From positions 62,001-126,000 of the forward strand of contig CALJOK010000004.1 in the NCBI GenBank assembly GCA_937981555.1: a stretch of DNA of 64,000 nucleotides. Direction: 5' to 3'. The stretch comes from an uncultured Saprospiraceae bacterium (GTDB lineage Bacteria; Bacteroidota; Bacteroidia; Chitinophagales; Saprospiraceae). The position numbers and the translations under genes were made by a program. Of this stretch, positions 44,929 through 53,900 are shown piece after piece (the stretch's first letter is position 1; every line of letters starts with the position of its first letter). The notes beneath the pieces were generated by a model that was not told the origin of the DNA, searched no databases, and saw nothing but the letters and a program-made list of their open reading frames with translations.

Positions 44929-45363
44929 ATGAAAGTAAAAGTTATCAACCGTTCCGTCAATGCCTTACCTCAATATGAAACTTCAGGTAGTGCAGGAATG
45001 GACCTAAGAGCAAATATCGAAATACCAATTCAATTAGAATCACTCGAAAGAATAATTATTCCAACAGGACTTTTTATTGAATTACCTGAAGGTTATGAAG
45101 CTCAAATTCGCCCACGAAGCGGATTGTCTATCAAAAAAGGATTGAGCTTAGTTAATTCTCCAGGGACTATTGATAGTGACTATCGAGGTGAAATTGGGGT
45201 TATAATGATCAACCTTTCTAAGGAGACCCAAACCATTGAACCCTCTGAACGCGTTGCTCAAATGGTAATCGCTCGTTACGAACAAGCCACTTGGGATGAA
45301 GTTGTTGAACTTTCAGATTCAGAAAGAGGTGCAGGAGGATTCGGTAGTACAGGCAAAAAATAA
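44929..45363 (+). CDS. dut: dUTP diphosphatase, trimeric (144 aa)
   Basis: Hydrolyses dUTP to dUMP and pyrophosphate, supplying dTMP precursor and keeping uracil out of DNA. All five trimeric dUTPase motifs are present: [37 protein letters not shown] (with the catalytic Asp), [12 protein letters not shown], and the C-terminal flexible [10 protein letters not shown]. Length is typical. ATG start, apparently on its own promoter and followed by a 170-bp gap before the TPR gene. Confidence 0.98.
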   Translation: MKVKVINRSVNALPQYETSGSAGMDLRANIEIPIQLESLERIIIPTGLFIELPEGYEAQIRPRSGLSIKKGLSLVNSPGTIDSDYRGEIGVIMINLSKETQTIEPSERVAQMVIARYEQATWDEVVELSDSERGAGGFGSTGKK

Positions 45364-45533
45364 TGGTTAATTTATAACGGTGAATGATTAATATTTCCGT
45401 TTGATAAAACTTAATTAAACATTAATTTAAGATACTCGTTTGATAAGGTTAAACGTTAAATTAGATGCAGGTTGCTAGATTACATAGTCAGATTTATCGT
45501 TAACCATTAAGCATTCACCATTAATTTTTAGAT
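45364..45533. repeat. Imperfect inverted repeats in the dut-TPR gap
   Basis: TAATGGTTAA and GGTGAATG near the left end are echoed in reverse orientation by TTAACCATTA and CATTCACC near 45498-45520. GTTTGATAA occurs twice (near 45400 and 45438). No gene. It looks like decayed palindromic or tandem sequence. Confidence 0.35.
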
Positions 45534-47255
45534 ATGAAATTGGTTTTTAAAACATACACTATTTTTCTTTTGCTATTTAGCGGAATGTTTTTTTCATTCG
45601 ACGCTCAAGCGCAGAAATTTTATACTGAAGAAGAAGTGAATACTGAAAAAATATTCATCGAAGCTAGCCGAGAGAAGATTTTGGGAAATTATGAAAATGC
45701 GGTCGTCCTCTACAAAGAAGTTCTCAAAAGAGATAAAAATAATCATGCGGCGGCTTACGAACTGGCTAGAATGTATGATGTACTAGACAAAGATGACAAA
45801 GCTGAAAAGGCCATAAAAATGGCAATCAAATTAGATAAATCAAATGAATGGTACCAATCTTTTTTAGCTGACCATTATCAAAAAATGAAAAAAGATGAAG
45901 CGGCGGCGGAAGTTTTTGGCAGCTTAGTGAAGCAATATCCGAACAATGAATATTTTTATCAAAAGCAAGCTTACTTTTTAGTACGTTCTAAAAATAATGT
46001 GGCTGCAATTAAAGTCTATGATAAAATTGAATCTAAATTTGGATTGACCGAAGAGTTAATCGGAAAAAAACATAGCCTATATTTAGGTTTGGGAAAACAG
46101 AAAAAAGCAACGCAAGAATTACAAAAATTGACTAACGCTTTCCCTTCTAATCTCGAATACAAACACATGTTGGCTAGCCATCTTCAAAGAGTTGGCGAAA
46201 AAGAAAAAGCTAAAGAAATTTTCCAAAAAATATTACAAATAGATCCTTCTGATGCTCAAGCAAATATCGCTGTAGCTAATTCTAACAAAGGTGGTGGAAA
46301 CCAAGCAAATTTTTTAAGTGCACTAAAACCTATTTTTCTACAAGAAGATGTTGACATCGATTTGAAAATAAAAGAGATGATTCCTCACATTCAGAAAGTG
46401 GCGAATACTGGCGATAAAGAATTAGCAGATGCGGCCATTGAGTTAGCTCAAATATTAACAGAGATTCATCCAAATAATGCCAAAAGTTTTTCCGTCTATG
46501 GTGATTTACTTAATCATTCAGAACGACCAAAAGAGGCTTTAGAAAAATATATGCAAACTTTAAAATTGGATAATTCTGTTTTTACTGTTTGGGAACAAGT
46601 AATGTATTTGAATTTTGAATTACATGATTTTGATGCACTTCTCAAAACTTCTAACGATGCACTTGACCTTTTTCCCAACAAAGCAAAAGCATATTATCTC
46701 AATGGAATTGCCAATTCTGAAAAAGGAAATTATGACGATGCTATTGATGGTTTTCAGCAAGCATTAATGATGAGTGCAAAAAATGAAAGGATGCAAGCTG
46801 ATATTCATGGACGACTCGGAGAGGTATATCACAACTCTAAAAAATATGAAAAGTCAGATAAAAGTTTTGAAAAAGCATTGAAGTTAAATCCAGATGCATT
46901 CACGATTTTGGATAGTTACAGTTTTCATTTAGCATTGCGTGGAGAACAATTAGATAAGGCTCAAAAAATGTCAAAACGTTCTATCGAACTCAAACCAAAT
47001 GAACCTCGACTACAAGATACTTATGGTTGGGTTTTATATAAAATGAAAAATTACGATGGTGCCAAAGAGTGGTTAGAGAAAGCTTTGCAAAATGGAGGAG
47101 AATCAATGCCTACTGTTTTAGAGCATTATGGAGATGTTTTATTTCAATTGAATGATAAAGAACAAGCATTATTATATTGGCAAAAAGCACAAGAGAAAGG
47201 TTCTTCTTCAGAATTGTTGGAGAAAAAAATAACTAATAAACAGTTATATGAGTAA
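45534..47255 (+). CDS. TPR-repeat protein, exported (573 aa)
   Basis: A signal peptide (1-26, ending FDAQAQ) is followed by an almost continuous array of tetratricopeptide repeats from about residue 35 to the end. Clear units include NYENAVVLYKEVLKRDKNNH, NYDDAIDGFQQALMM, and KYEKSDKSFEKALKLNPDAF. TPR proteins are protein-interaction scaffolds; in Bacteroidota such exported forms often act in the periplasm or at the outer membrane, but no specific partner can be named. It ends just before a 36-bp inverted repeat that encloses a terminator. Confidence 0.9.
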   Translation: MKLVFKTYTIFLLLFSGMFFSFDAQAQKFYTEEEVNTEKIFIEASREKILGNYENAVVLYKEVLKRDKNNHAAAYELARMYDVLDKDDKAEKAIKMAIKLDKSNEWYQSFLADHYQKMKKDEAAAEVFGSLVKQYPNNEYFYQKQAYFLVRSKNNVAAIKVYDKIESKFGLTEELIGKKHSLYLGLGKQKKATQELQKLTNAFPSNLEYKHMLASHLQRVGEKEKAKEIFQKILQIDPSDAQANIAVANSNKGGGNQANFLSALKPIFLQEDVDIDLKIKEMIPHIQKVANTGDKELADAAIELAQILTEIHPNNAKSFSVYGDLLNHSERPKEALEKYMQTLKLDNSVFTVWEQVMYLNFELHDFDALLKTSNDALDLFPNKAKAYYLNGIANSEKGNYDDAIDGFQQALMMSAKNERMQADIHGRLGEVYHNSKKYEKSDKSFEKALKLNPDAFTILDSYSFHLALRGEQLDKAQKMSKRSIELKPNEPRLQDTYGWVLYKMKNYDGAKEWLEKALQNGGESMPTVLEHYGDVLFQLNDKEQALLYWQKAQEKGSSSELLEKKITNKQLYE

Positions 47256-47370
47256 CGTGGTGGTCTGCTTTAGCAGACCTAAAAAAATATAAATCTTCTA
47301 AAAAGGGATTAAGAAATATGTATTTCTTAATCCCTTTTTTTAGGTCTGCTAAAGCAGACCGCTACGTTAC
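47252..47370. repeat. 36-bp inverted repeat enclosing a terminator
   Basis: Left arm 47252-47287 and right arm 47335-47370 are complementary at 34 of 36 positions; each contains the palindrome GGTCTGCTTTAGCAGACC. The left arm starts at the TPR gene's stop codon and the right arm is translated as the C-terminus of the GT87-like gene. Part of the right arm recurs at 36178-36204. Confidence 0.8.
47300..47340. terminator. Bidirectional intrinsic terminator between convergent genes
   Basis: AAAAAGGGATTAAGAAATA (47300-47318) and its exact complement (47321-47339) form a 19-bp stem with minimal loop and A/T-runs on both sides. It serves the convergent TPR and GT87-like genes. The GT87-like stop codon (47327-47329) lies inside the right half of the stem. 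Confidence 0.82.
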
Positions 47371-48574
47371 TATATACAATCAAAATAAAAATCGCCGCCC
47401 AAGTCATCAATCGAATATCAATATAAAAAGTTCGAAACTCTCCCAGAAATAATTCTGCACTCATCATCAAATAACTCACTCCAAGTATTCCCAATAAAAT
47501 TTTATCCTTCAGATTTAACAATCGAAAACTTCCTCGCATTTTTATTTTTTCATAAAAAACATACATCAAATATACCACCGCAGGAAAAACAAAAAAGTAA
47601 GCATAATTTTGTTGGTGAGGAAAAAGAAAAGGAATCACTAAAAAAAGATACCCTACTTCCCAAAATCGATGCAAGTTAGATTTCGCTTTTTGAAAAGGAG
47701 GAGTCCGCAAAAAATACAACGTAAAAATAGCCAAAAACAACCTTAACCCATTTGTGATAAAAACAATAGTTTCTATTGAGAATTGAGTTACAAAAATCGG
47801 TCGTATCTCGCCAGTTTGACTATGGAAAAGTGCCGTCACCAACGACCCAAAACCAGCTCTTGAAAAATCCAACACATTTTCTTTTTGGCTCGGATTAATT
47901 CCACTCCACCACTCGTTCAACAAAAATGAATTATATTCCCAACCAATAAATACCGAAGGTAAAAACAATAAAAATATCCAAAACAAACCGACACTCAATG
48001 CTCCTTTCCAATATCCTCGATAAAGCAAATACGGAAAAAAGACAATTGGCAAAATCTTAATATTTATTCCTAGAGCAATCAAAGCACCACCTTTCCATTC
48101 CTTTTTTTTCAAAATCAAATCCAGACCTTGCAAAGTCAAATAAATCATCATTATCGTAATCTGATGATAATGAATGTTATCTCGAATTCCTTGCACACAT
48201 AAAATCACACTTCCCCAAAAGAACCATCGTTGAGTTGAAACCGGCAACAAATTCAACTCCAACCAATCACTTAATATCTCCCAAATTCGATAGAAGAAGT
48301 ATACATTCAACACCAACCATAACAATGTAATTACATACTCAGAAAAAAACGTAAAAGGAGAAAGTAGTAAAGCAAAAAGCGGACTATAATAATAATGTAA
48401 CCACCCCTGATAAATCTTAGTGTACAGATTTTCGCCAACCAAAATATCTTTTCCTGCTGTAAAAAAAATATTAAAATCACATTGCCGAAAAGCTTCGATA
48501 ATCAAAAAAACAGAAAGTGCAGTCATAGCAACAATCTGAAAATGACGATAAGTAATGCGTTTTGAAAAGTTCAT
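47327..48574 (-). CDS. Multi-pass membrane protein, GT87/DUF2029-like mannosyltransferase (415 aa)
   Basis: Around ten hydrophobic helices from residue 12 on, with a periplasmic-side loop CDFNIFFTAGKDILVGENLY near the N-terminus that carries the Asp typical of GT-C enzymes, followed by YYYSPLFALLLSPFTF. These features fit the DUF2029/GT87 polyprenol-mannose-dependent mannosyltransferase family, so it probably glycosylates a lipid or envelope polymer from the periplasmic face. The last ~13 residues (VAVCFSRPKKRD) are encoded by the 36-bp inverted repeat and terminator stem, so the native C-terminus has been replaced or extended. ATG start; divergent from recO. Confidence 0.75.
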   Translation of the reverse strand: MNFSKRITYRHFQIVAMTALSVFLIIEAFRQCDFNIFFTAGKDILVGENLYTKIYQGWLHYYYSPLFALLLSPFTFFSEYVITLLWLVLNVYFFYRIWEILSDWLELNLLPVSTQRWFFWGSVILCVQGIRDNIHYHQITIMMIYLTLQGLDLILKKKEWKGGALIALGINIKILPIVFFPYLLYRGYWKGALSVGLFWIFLLFLPSVFIGWEYNSFLLNEWWSGINPSQKENVLDFSRAGFGSLVTALFHSQTGEIRPIFVTQFSIETIVFITNGLRLFLAIFTLYFLRTPPFQKAKSNLHRFWEVGYLFLVIPFLFPHQQNYAYFFVFPAVVYLMYVFYEKIKMRGSFRLLNLKDKILLGILGVSYLMMSAELFLGEFRTFYIDIRLMTWAAIFILIVYSNVAVCFSRPKKRD

Positions 48575-48684
48575 AAAAAACCAAGCTTTTTTACAAAGCT
48601 AAAATAAAGTTTAGATTTTCTATTTTTGTGTAGAAAATATCATTTTACCACTTCGCTAAAATTCCCCTTTAGGGGTTAGAGGTT

Positions 48685-49410
48685 ATGTTAATCAAAACCA
48701 AAGGCATTATTTTTCGTTCCATCAAATACTCCGAAACGAGTATCATCACCGATATTTTCACAGAGAAAAAAGGTTTGCGAACTTATATCATCAGCGGAGT
48801 TCGTAAAAAAAATGCTCGAGTGAGTGCAAGTCTTTTACAAGTAATGTCATTGGTAGACTTGGTCGTTTATCATCGAGATGATAAAGACATGACTCGAATT
48901 AAAGAAATCAAAGCAGCTCACATTTATCAATCTTTGCCTTTTGAAATTGCTAAAAGTTCGGTCGGACAATTTATGTTAGAATTGACTCGAAAAGCAATTC
49001 GAGAACCAGAGGAGAATCTTCCAATGTTCGAATTTGTTTATGAAATTTTTCAATTCCTAGACGAAACTCAACTTTCATTTTCCAATTTGCATCTATACTT
49101 TATGTTGCGACTGTCTGGTTATTTAGGATTTATGCCCGAAGATAACTTTTCCAAAAATCATTCTTTTTTTGACTTGCGAGAAGGAATGTTTGTCGCGGAA
49201 AAAGAATTGCATGGATATTTTTTACAGGAAGAACAAAGTCAATTGGTACACGAACTTTTAACTACTAATTTACAAGAAATTCATCACATAAAGATGTCTC
49301 GCGATACTCGAAAAGAGCTCCTTCGGCAATTAATTATTTTCTATCGTTTGCAAATTGAAAATTTCCCAGATTTAAATTCTCATCAGATCTTAGAAGAAGT
49401 TTTGGAGTAA
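48685..49410 (+). CDS. recO: DNA repair protein RecO (241 aa)
   Basis: Recombination mediator that helps RecR load RecA on SSB-coated single-stranded DNA. The N-terminal OB-fold has the family signature MLIKTKGIIFRSIKYSETS, IITDIFTEKKGLRTYII and SGVRKKNARVSASLLQ; an all-helical C-terminal domain follows. The zinc-binding Cys cluster seen in some RecO proteins is absent, as is common in this phylum. Length is typical. A TATTTTTG box at 48621-48628 could be its -7 element. ATG start. Confidence 0.96.
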   Translation: MLIKTKGIIFRSIKYSETSIITDIFTEKKGLRTYIISGVRKKNARVSASLLQVMSLVDLVVYHRDDKDMTRIKEIKAAHIYQSLPFEIAKSSVGQFMLELTRKAIREPEENLPMFEFVYEIFQFLDETQLSFSNLHLYFMLRLSGYLGFMPEDNFSKNHSFFDLREGMFVAEKELHGYFLQEEQSQLVHELLTTNLQEIHHIKMSRDTRKELLRQLIIFYRLQIENFPDLNSHQILEEVLE

Positions 49411-49621
49411 AAATCTTAATTTGCGAATAATCACCCACCCGTTGCAAATACTCAAAACTGCTAGAAAAGATTACTCAATTCTACTATTTTTGAATAACTA
49501 AAAAGGTGACCATTCAACGTCCATCATAAAACGTCCAACGAATAAAATTTATTTATACTTTATCAATATTCAAATTCGTTTCACCTTTTGGTAATTTTAG
49601 ATTATAAAAAGAAAACCCTTA

Positions 49622-52240
49622 ATGGATAACGAAAATCAAGATTCCAATACTTCAAGTACATCGTCAGAACCAAATCAACCATCTAAAGGCCAACAATTTT
49701 TCCAAAAATATTTTGTGAAAAATGCGCAAGCTGTACGAGATCGATTTATGGCTTGGGTGGCTGCAAACCCTGGTGGACGATGGGCTTTCAAATTGGCAGG
49801 TGGCTTTTTTGCCGCAGGCCTTTCCGCTATACTTTTATTAGTTTTTCTTGTTTGGGTAGGTGCTTTTGGCAAATTACCTACGATTATAGATTTAAAAAAC
49901 ATTGAAAATGCAACCGCTTCTGAGGTCTATTCTTCAGATAACGTTTTATTAGGAAAGTACTTTAAAGAAAATCGAGTCAATGTCGGTTTAAATGAAATTT
50001 CTGATCATTTTAAAAATGCTTTGGTGGCAACAGAAGATGCTCGTTTTTTTGAACATCGAGGAATTGATATGAGAGCGTGGGTTCGAGTTTTTTTTAAAAC
50101 AATACTTTTACAAGATCAATCAGGTGGAGGAGGAAGTACGATTAGCCAGCAATTAGCTAAGAATCTTTTTAAAAGAAAACGACATCGATTTCTTGAAATC
50201 CCGATTAATAAAATTCGAGAAATGATGGTCGCTCGTCGTTTAGAAAATGTGTATTCCAAAGATGAATTGCTTGCCCTTTATTTGAATACCGTTCCTTTTT
50301 CAAGAAATATTTATGGCGTTCAAGTCGCTTCCCAACAGTTTTTTAACAATACTCCTACGGATATAAAAATCGAGCAAGCTGCTACAATTATTGGAACACT
50401 CAAAGCGAACACCTACTACGATCCAGTTAGAAATCCGGAGAATGCTTTGACTCGTAGAAATACAGTTTTGGCGCAAATGAAGAAATACAATTACATTTCT
50501 TCGACTGAATTTGACTCACTCAAAATGCTTCCGCTAGAGGTAGATTATCATAGTGAAAATCAAAATCAAGGACTAGCGACTCACTTCCGAGAGTACGTGC
50601 GAAGAGTTGCCGAAAAGGATTTAGGTTTTTATCAAAAAGAAGATGGAAGCAAATATAATTTGTACACCGATGGTTTGAAAATTTTCACAACCGTAGATTC
50701 TCGAATGCAAAAATATGCAGAAGAGGCGATGACTTCGCACCTCGCCAAATTGCAAAAAGATTTTGATAAACATTGGAAAGGGAAAAAACCGTGGGGCGAT
50801 GATAAAACATTACAAACCGAAATCAAAAAAACTCGTCGCTACCAACGACTTAAAAAAAATGGAAAAACGGAGGAAGAAATCAAAACTAACTTTGACGAAA
50901 AAGTCAACATGACTATTTTTTCATGGGAAGGAGAAAAGGAGGCAAAAATGACTCCGTTGGATTCTATCAAATATTATTTCTGCATGCTCAACGCAGGATT
51001 TATGGCAATGGAACCTCAATCTGGAAATATCAAAGCTTGGATTGGTGGAACTAATTTTAAATACTTTCAGTATGATCATGTCATTCAAGCGAAGCGACAA
51101 GTTGGCTCTACTTTCAAACCAATTGTTTACTCCGCAGCTTTGCGAAGCGGAATTCATCCTTGCGATTATGTCAATAATCGCTTAGTTGTTTACTCAGATT
51201 ATGAAGATTGGAAACCTGAAAATTCAGATGGAAAATATGGTGGCGCATACTCTTTACGGGGCGCTTTGACCAATTCTGTCAACTCAGTTGCCGTTGATTT
51301 AATCATGCGAACAGGAATCGATACCGTTCGACAATTAGCCAAAGACATGGGCATCACAAGTCATATTCCTAAAGCTCCCGCAATTGCCTTGGGTACAGTT
51401 GATGTATCATTATATGACATGATAAAAGTTTATGGAACTTTAGCCAACAAAGGCTTACGTCCTGAACCACAGTTTTTATTACGCATCGAAGACAGCAAAG
51501 GAAATATAATTATTGATTATGAAAACGAAGAGAAAGAACCTTTCAAAAGAGTTTTGGATCAAGATTATGCAACGGTCATGACTAACATGATGCAATCAGT
51601 TGTGGATAGTGGAACAGCTCGACGACTCCGTGCAGTTTATAATCTAGATAATGATATTGCTGGAAAAACAGGAACAACTCAATCTCATGCAGATGGTTGG
51701 TTTCTAGGTTTTACACCAAATTTAGTGGCTGGTGCTTGGGTTGGTGGGGAATCTCCAAAGGTGCGTTTTCGAAGTATTCGTTTAGGGCAAGGGGCTAATA
51801 CTGCTTTACCTATTTTTGGAAAATTTATGCAGAAGACATATAAAGATCCGAAATTTAAACATATGAAAAACGCAAAATTCGATGAATTGGATTTTGGAAA
51901 AATATTAGAAATGGATTGTCCACCTTACCTCGAAGAAGAACCTGAGATTGTAGAAATCCTTGAGGAAGAATTTGAAGAAGGTGAATATGAAGATGAACCG
52001 CTTGATCGAATTTTAGATATTTTTAAAAATAGAAAAAGTAAACAGAACGGCGAAACTAATCAAAAAGGAAACGCTCAAAATCGACAAAGAGAAGAAGCCA
52101 AACGTAAACGAGAAAATTCTGACCGCATCAAAAAACGTAACGAAGAGATTCGAAATAAACGAGAACGAAATCAGAAAAAAGCAGAACGTAAAAAGAAACG
52201 GCAAAAAAAATGGCGAGATTTATTTGGAAATAAAAATTAA
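49622..52240 (+). CDS. Class A penicillin-binding protein (glycosyltransferase/transpeptidase) (872 aa)
   Basis: Bifunctional peptidoglycan synthase of PBP1A type. A Ser/Asn-rich cytoplasmic tail leads into one membrane helix (about 57-81). The GT51 domain has ATEDARFFEHRGID (catalytic Glu138) and GGSTISQQLAKNLF. The transpeptidase domain has SxxK in VGSTFKP (Ser496), SVN in TNSVNSVA, and KTG in AGKTGTT (about 681-687). The C-terminal ~110 residues pass from very acidic (EEEFEEGEYEDE) to very basic and Arg/Lys/Asn-rich, a low-complexity tail. A -7-like TATTTTTG lies at 49485-49492. ATG start. Confidence 0.96.
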   Translation: MDNENQDSNTSSTSSEPNQPSKGQQFFQKYFVKNAQAVRDRFMAWVAANPGGRWAFKLAGGFFAAGLSAILLLVFLVWVGAFGKLPTIIDLKNIENATASEVYSSDNVLLGKYFKENRVNVGLNEISDHFKNALVATEDARFFEHRGIDMRAWVRVFFKTILLQDQSGGGGSTISQQLAKNLFKRKRHRFLEIPINKIREMMVARRLENVYSKDELLALYLNTVPFSRNIYGVQVASQQFFNNTPTDIKIEQAATIIGTLKANTYYDPVRNPENALTRRNTVLAQMKKYNYISSTEFDSLKMLPLEVDYHSENQNQGLATHFREYVRRVAEKDLGFYQKEDGSKYNLYTDGLKIFTTVDSRMQKYAEEAMTSHLAKLQKDFDKHWKGKKPWGDDKTLQTEIKKTRRYQRLKKNGKTEEEIKTNFDEKVNMTIFSWEGEKEAKMTPLDSIKYYFCMLNAGFMAMEPQSGNIKAWIGGTNFKYFQYDHVIQAKRQVGSTFKPIVYSAALRSGIHPCDYVNNRLVVYSDYEDWKPENSDGKYGGAYSLRGALTNSVNSVAVDLIMRTGIDTVRQLAKDMGITSHIPKAPAIALGTVDVSLYDMIKVYGTLANKGLRPEPQFLLRIEDSKGNIIIDYENEEKEPFKRVLDQDYATVMTNMMQSVVDSGTARRLRAVYNLDNDIAGKTGTTQSHADGWFLGFTPNLVAGAWVGGESPKVRFRSIRLGQGANTALPIFGKFMQKTYKDPKFKHMKNAKFDELDFGKILEMDCPPYLEEEPEIVEILEEEFEEGEYEDEPLDRILDIFKNRKSKQNGETNQKGNAQNRQREEAKRKRENSDRIKKRNEEIRNKRERNQKKAERKKKRQKKWRDLFGNKN

Positions 52241-52248
52241 CTCAATCA

Positions 52249-52282
52249 AAAAAATGCAACTCCAACGAGTTGCATTTTTTGT
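52249..52282 (+). terminator. Intrinsic terminator after the penicillin-binding protein gene
   Basis: AAAAAATGCAACT (52249-52261) and AGTTGCATTTTTT (52268-52280) form a 13-bp perfect stem with a 6-nt loop and T6 at the 3' side, just after the stop codon. Confidence 0.9.
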
Positions 52283-52412
52283 TTAGATAGAGAACTTGTT
52301 TAAAAATATCTTGTTGATATAAAAGTAACCAGTCAAAGATGTTTACGTTCAAATACTTACTTTTACAATTTTAACCATAAAACGACCTCCGAGTCATTGA
52401 CAATTAACACTT

Positions 52413-53048
52413 ATGTTGAACTGGCTAAAAAACCTATTTGATTTTTCACAAAAAAAAGAAGAACCTGATCCGATGAAATATTTGATTGTAGGCCTAGGAA
52501 ATATGGGCGCAGATTATGACAATACTCGACACAATATTGGCTTTGATGTAGTCGATGCTTTAGCGAAAGAATTTGATGTAAGTTTCAAAAATGATTCTTT
52601 GGGCGACTTAGCAGAATTTAAACACAAGGGAAGAACCTTCGTCTTACTCAAACCTTCCACGTATATGAATCTGAGTGGAAAAGCAGTTCGAGCATGGCTA
52701 ACCAAAAAGAAAATTGAAAAGAAAAATTTACTCGTCATCGTTGATGATATGAATTTAGACTTGGGTGTTTTGCGATTGCGAGGAAAAGGATCTGACGGAG
52801 GACACAATGGCTTGAAAAGTATCGACCAAATGACTGGTGGAAATAATTATGCTCGTATTCGTTTTGGTATCGGAAATGATTTTTCAAAAGGAAGACAAGT
52901 TGATTTTGTATTAGGAAATTGGAATTCAGAGGAACAAAGTAAGTTGCCTGAAATTATTAAAAGAGCAGCTGATGGCGTCAAGAATTTTGGAACTATCGGT
53001 TTGTCTCATACAATGACAGAATTGAATAAAAAAGCGAAAAAGGAGTAG
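52413..53048 (+). CDS. pth: Peptidyl-tRNA hydrolase (211 aa)
   Basis: Cleaves peptidyl-tRNA released from stalled ribosomes to recycle tRNA. The core begins at residue 21 (MKYLIVGLGNMGADYDNTRH) with the catalytic His40 in TRHNIGFD, LKPSTYMNLSG, and IVDDMNLDLG carrying the conserved Asp. The C-terminal GKGSDGGHNGLKSI and RIRFGIG segments are intact. Residues 1-20 (MLNWLKNLFDFSQKKEEPDP) are an extension that I recall from several Bacteroidota homologues; translation could also begin at ATG 52473. Likely expressed with the following lipoprotein gene (75-bp gap). Confidence 0.96.
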   Translation: MLNWLKNLFDFSQKKEEPDPMKYLIVGLGNMGADYDNTRHNIGFDVVDALAKEFDVSFKNDSLGDLAEFKHKGRTFVLLKPSTYMNLSGKAVRAWLTKKKIEKKNLLVIVDDMNLDLGVLRLRGKGSDGGHNGLKSIDQMTGGNNYARIRFGIGNDFSKGRQVDFVLGNWNSEEQSKLPEIIKRAADGVKNFGTIGLSHTMTELNKKAKKE

Positions 53049-53123
53049 AACACATCTGTCAAAAATTATCTTTTCCTTAAGAAATACAACTCACTCGAAA
53101 AACGTTTTTTATAAAAAAAATAA

Positions 53124-53900
53124 ATGCAAGTTTTTTTCAAAATCTCCTTTTACCTTTTTCTATTTGGATTGTTCATAGCAAGCTGCAAAAGCAAAAAAGT
53201 CATTCCAACCGATTCAGGTATTTCAGAAAAGTCAACTACTTTTTTGCTAAAAGCATTAGGCAAAAATAAAATCGAAGCAGAATGGTTAACCGCCAAAGCG
53301 AAAATAAATTACGAAGATGATAATGAGAAAATAAAATTCACCTCTTACATCCGTATGCGAAAAGATAGTGTCATTTGGTTTGTAGCAAAAAAAGCAGGAG
53401 TCGAGGCTGTTCGCGCTCAAATCACAACTGATTCCGTTTACATCATTAATCGACAAGCCAAAGAATATACTATCAAAGATTTAAACTTTTTTGAGGAAAA
53501 ATATAACATGCCTTCGAGTTTCGAAGCGATCCAAACAATGCTCTTGGGCAATGTACTTTACCTTTCCAATCTTAAACCTGACTCAGAAATCAAAAACAAT
53601 CAGCACCATCTTTACGTAGAAAAAGATAATGTGCGAGCAGAATATTGGATGGACGGAACAAACCATCGATTGAATGAAATGCAATTTTCAGATATCCGAA
53701 ACGACCAGACTTTCCGAATGACTTTTGATGATTATGAGGAACTGGAAGATGAACAGATTTTTTCGTATTTTCGTAACCTTAATGTGTCTGGAAAAAACAC
53801 GAACAATATCGACATGGACATAAAAATGTCTGATGTGAAAATTAATGAACCCAAGAGCATAAAATTTGAAATTCCAAAAAGATATAAAAAAGTGGATTAA
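53124..53900 (+). CDS. DUF4292 lipoprotein (258 aa)
   Basis: Lipoprotein signal peptide with lipobox FIASC (Cys21), followed by a beta-rich domain of the LolA/LolB-like superfamily. Segments such as AEWLTAKAKINYEDDNEKIK, SYIRMRKDSVIWF and a beta-sheet rich C-terminus match the DUF4292 pattern. Such proteins are thought to sit in the outer membrane; a role in lipoprotein insertion like LolB is an attractive but unproven idea. The end of the gene overlaps the start of the next by 35 bp, which implies translational coupling with the EnvC-like protein. Confidence 0.88.
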   Translation: MQVFFKISFYLFLFGLFIASCKSKKVIPTDSGISEKSTTFLLKALGKNKIEAEWLTAKAKINYEDDNEKIKFTSYIRMRKDSVIWFVAKKAGVEAVRAQITTDSVYIINRQAKEYTIKDLNFFEEKYNMPSSFEAIQTMLLGNVLYLSNLKPDSEIKNNQHHLYVEKDNVRAEYWMDGTNHRLNEMQFSDIRNDQTFRMTFDDYEELEDEQIFSYFRNLNVSGKNTNNIDMDIKMSDVKINEPKSIKFEIPKRYKKVD

